From positions 1-64,000 of the forward strand of contig JAWLGP010000024.1 in the NCBI GenBank assembly GCA_041685045.1: 64,000 nt of DNA, in the 5' to 3' direction. The stretch's first letter is position 1; each line of letters opens with the position of its first letter. The position numbers and the translations under genes were made by a program. Below the pieces are notes generated by a model. The model had not been told where the DNA came from, made no database searches, and saw only the letters and a list, made by a program, of their open reading frames with translations. Source of the stretch: Thiohalomonas sp041685045. GTDB taxonomy: Bacteria; Pseudomonadota; Gammaproteobacteria; Thiohalomonadales; Thiohalomonadaceae. Positions 62,799-64,000 of the stretch are shown piece by piece.

Positions 62799-63704
62799 AT
62801 GTCGCAGAAACATCCCGTCGTCGCGGTGACCGGCTCCTCCGGTGCCGGAACCACCACGGTCAAGAATGCCTTCCAGCACATCTTTTTCCGGGAAAGCATC
62901 AAGCCGGTGGTGATCGAGGGCGACAGCTATCACCGCTACAGCCGCAAGGAGATGAAGGAGGCGATCGCCCGCTTTGCCGAAGAAGGCAAAAACCTTTCCC
63001 ATTTCGGCCCCGAAGCCAACCACTTCGACACCCTCGCGGAAAACTTCAGGCTTTACGGCGAGACCGGCACCTGCCGCCGCCGCTACTACCTGCACAGCGA
63101 GGAAGAGGCGGACGAGCACAACGCGCGCCTGAGCACCGGTCTGGAACCGGGTGAATTCACCCCGTGGGAAGAGATCACCGAATCCACCGACCTGCTGTTC
63201 TACGAAGGTCTGCACGGCGGCGTGGCGGATGGCGAGGTCGATGTTGCCAAGTTCACCGACCTGCTGATCGGTGTGGTACCCATCGTCAACCTGGAGTGGA
63301 TCCAGAAGATCCACCGCGACAACGCCCAGCGCGGCTACAGCGCCGAGGCGATCGTCGACACCATCCTGCGCCGGATGGACGACTACGTCCACTACATCAC
63401 GCCGCAGTTCTCACGCACCGACATCAACTTCCAGCGCGTGCCGACGGTGGACACTTCCAATCCGTTCATTGCCCGCGACATCCCGACGCCCGACGAGAGC
63501 TTCGTGGTGATCCGCTTCCGCGACCCGAAGAAGTGCAACGCCGACTTCCCGTACCTGCTGTCGATGATCCACGACAGCTTCATGTCACGTCGCAACACCA
63601 TCGTGGTACCGGGCGGCAAGATGGGACTGGCCATGGAGATTATCCTGGCCCCGATCATCCACGACATGATCGAGAAGAGCCGCAAGCTGCGCGGAATCGC
63701 GTAA
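62799..63704 (+). CDS. prk: Phosphoribulokinase
   Basis: A 301-residue Calvin-cycle kinase converting ribulose 5-phosphate to ribulose 1,5-bisphosphate. The P-loop is VTGSSGAGTTTVKNAF (Thr-rich, typical of the proteobacterial class I enzyme), followed by VIEGDSYHRYSRKEMKEAI, RRRYYLHSEEEADEHN, DLLFYEGLHGGVADGEV, and IQKIHRDNAQRGYS. It shows autotrophic carbon fixation. No RuBisCO or cbbR lies in the window, so prk is apart from them or the cluster lies beyond it. AAGGAG precedes the ATG and a terminator follows. Confidence 0.97.
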   Translation: MSQKHPVVAVTGSSGAGTTTVKNAFQHIFFRESIKPVVIEGDSYHRYSRKEMKEAIARFAEEGKNLSHFGPEANHFDTLAENFRLYGETGTCRRRYYLHSEEEADEHNARLSTGLEPGEFTPWEEITESTDLLFYEGLHGGVADGEVDVAKFTDLLIGVVPIVNLEWIQKIHRDNAQRGYSAEAIVDTILRRMDDYVHYITPQFSRTDINFQRVPTVDTSNPFIARDIPTPDESFVVIRFRDPKKCNADFPYLLSMIHDSFMSRRNTIVVPGGKMGLAMEIILAPIIHDMIEKSRKLRGIA

Positions 63705-63718
63705 CGCCGCTTTGGAGC

Positions 63719-63744
63719 AAGGCCCGCTTCGGCGGGCCTTTTTC
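63719..63744 (+). terminator. Intrinsic terminator after prk
   Basis: AAGGCCCGC (63719-63727), TTCG tetraloop, GCGGGCCTT (63732-63740), then TTTC. The stem is a perfect 9 bp; it begins 15 bases after the stop. Confidence 0.95.
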
Positions 63745-63758
63745 ATTTGGGGCGGTTG

Positions 63759-63820
63759 GATTCAAGAGGATTAACAGGATTTTTCAGGATTAACAGGATG
63801 AAAAATTCCTAATTATCCTG
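63759..63820. repeat. CCTGTTAATCCTG-family repeat, site 5 (interrupted)
   Basis: AGGATTAACAGGATTTTTC-AGGATTAACAGGATG then AAAAATTCCTAATTATCCTG. The text resumes at 63981 (TTATCCTGTTAAAA) after the inserted element, so the repeat has been split by it. Confidence 0.8.
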
Positions 63821-63980
63821 GTAACTGCTCGCCCGGGTACGCTCTCTATGTCGGCGCTACACAAGGCGTCGTCTTCCCCGCGAAGGCGGGGATCCATTGA
63901 CCGTTCCCTGGATTCCCGCCGAAGCCTGCCCTCGAATTTTTCTATCGGGGGCGGGAATGACGGAGGGGGCGAGTAGTTAC
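63821..63980. mobile_element. MITE-like element, copy 2, with 8-bp target-site duplication
   Basis: 160 bases with inverted ends GTAACTGCTCGCCC (63821-63834) and GGGCGAGTAGTTAC (63967-63980), one mismatch in 14. Both sides have TTATCCTG (63813-63820 and 63981-63988), a direct 8-bp repeat as made on insertion. The interior has GTCGTCTTCCCCGCGAAGG, GGGGATCCATTGACCG and CGGGAATGACGGAGG and no coding capacity. Ends starting GTAA with 8-bp duplication are known of the IS66 family, which is therefore a candidate source of the transposase (inference). Confidence 0.85.
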
Positions 63981-64000
63981 TTATCCTGTTAAAAGGGAGA

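Noticed and set aside
1..64000. tRNA or rRNA genes
   Set aside because: No stretch in the intergenic regions showed a tRNA cloverleaf pattern or conserved rRNA text by eye; a tRNAscan or Infernal run would settle it.

Overview
The window is one scaffold of a high-GC gammaproteobacterium, most likely a sulfur-oxidising, carbon-fixing member of the Chromatiales/Ectothiorhodospirales type. The clues are gene order typical of Gammaproteobacteria (aroQ-accB-accC, prmA, dusB-fis, purH-purD, minC-minD-minE), a phosphoribulokinase of the Calvin cycle, and a small exported protein (50026-50394) with the composition of a sulfur globule protein. There is one 100-N assembly gap at 13908-14007. I saw no rRNA, tRNA, CRISPR array or complete insertion sequence.

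Region by region. (1) 1-17625 is an accessory two-partner-secretion (TPS) locus: a truncated BTAD/cyclase-like/ATPase regulator reading left, a decayed stub of a TpsA-type gene, the outer-membrane transporter TpsB, a giant TpsA adhesin of at least 3,867 residues built from GLUG and MBG/YDG repeats, and a sulfotransferase directly behind it. (2) 17729-25861 holds housekeeping genes, mostly on the minus strand: MarC, SirB1, a small ferredoxin-fold-like protein, a BON-domain protein, FliW, HrpA and an OmpA-like protein. (3) 26133-33691 holds Ppk1 and a stress/ion cluster (CPA2 antiporter, UspE-like protein, CPA2 antiporter). (4) 33856-38437 is repeat-rich: minCDE with a miniature transposon between minD and minC, a 21-bp inverted repeat on the minE stop codon, a broken adhesin fragment and a HigBA-like toxin-antitoxin pair. 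(5) 38745-50916 is mixed: Ppx and SixA, bacteriohemerythrin, a FlhG-like ATPase, peroxiredoxin, cold-shock protein, lipase, SDR, Slt, an AI-2E family permease, the sulfur globule-like protein and a CZB zinc protein. (6) 51407-63704 is the conserved core run aroQ-accB-accC // chemoreceptor (opposite strand) // prmA, zinc-ribbon protein, dusB-fis, purH, purD, prk.

Functionally, the TPS locus should make and export a very large surface adhesin. The sulfotransferase sits where other TPS loci may carry a modifying enzyme, so a link to the adhesin is plausible but unproven. Intergenic DNA carries at least three repeat families: a miniature element with GTAACTRCTCGCCC ends and an 8-bp target duplication (two copies), a CCTGTTAATCCTG family (five sites), and a REP-like palindrome (two copies).
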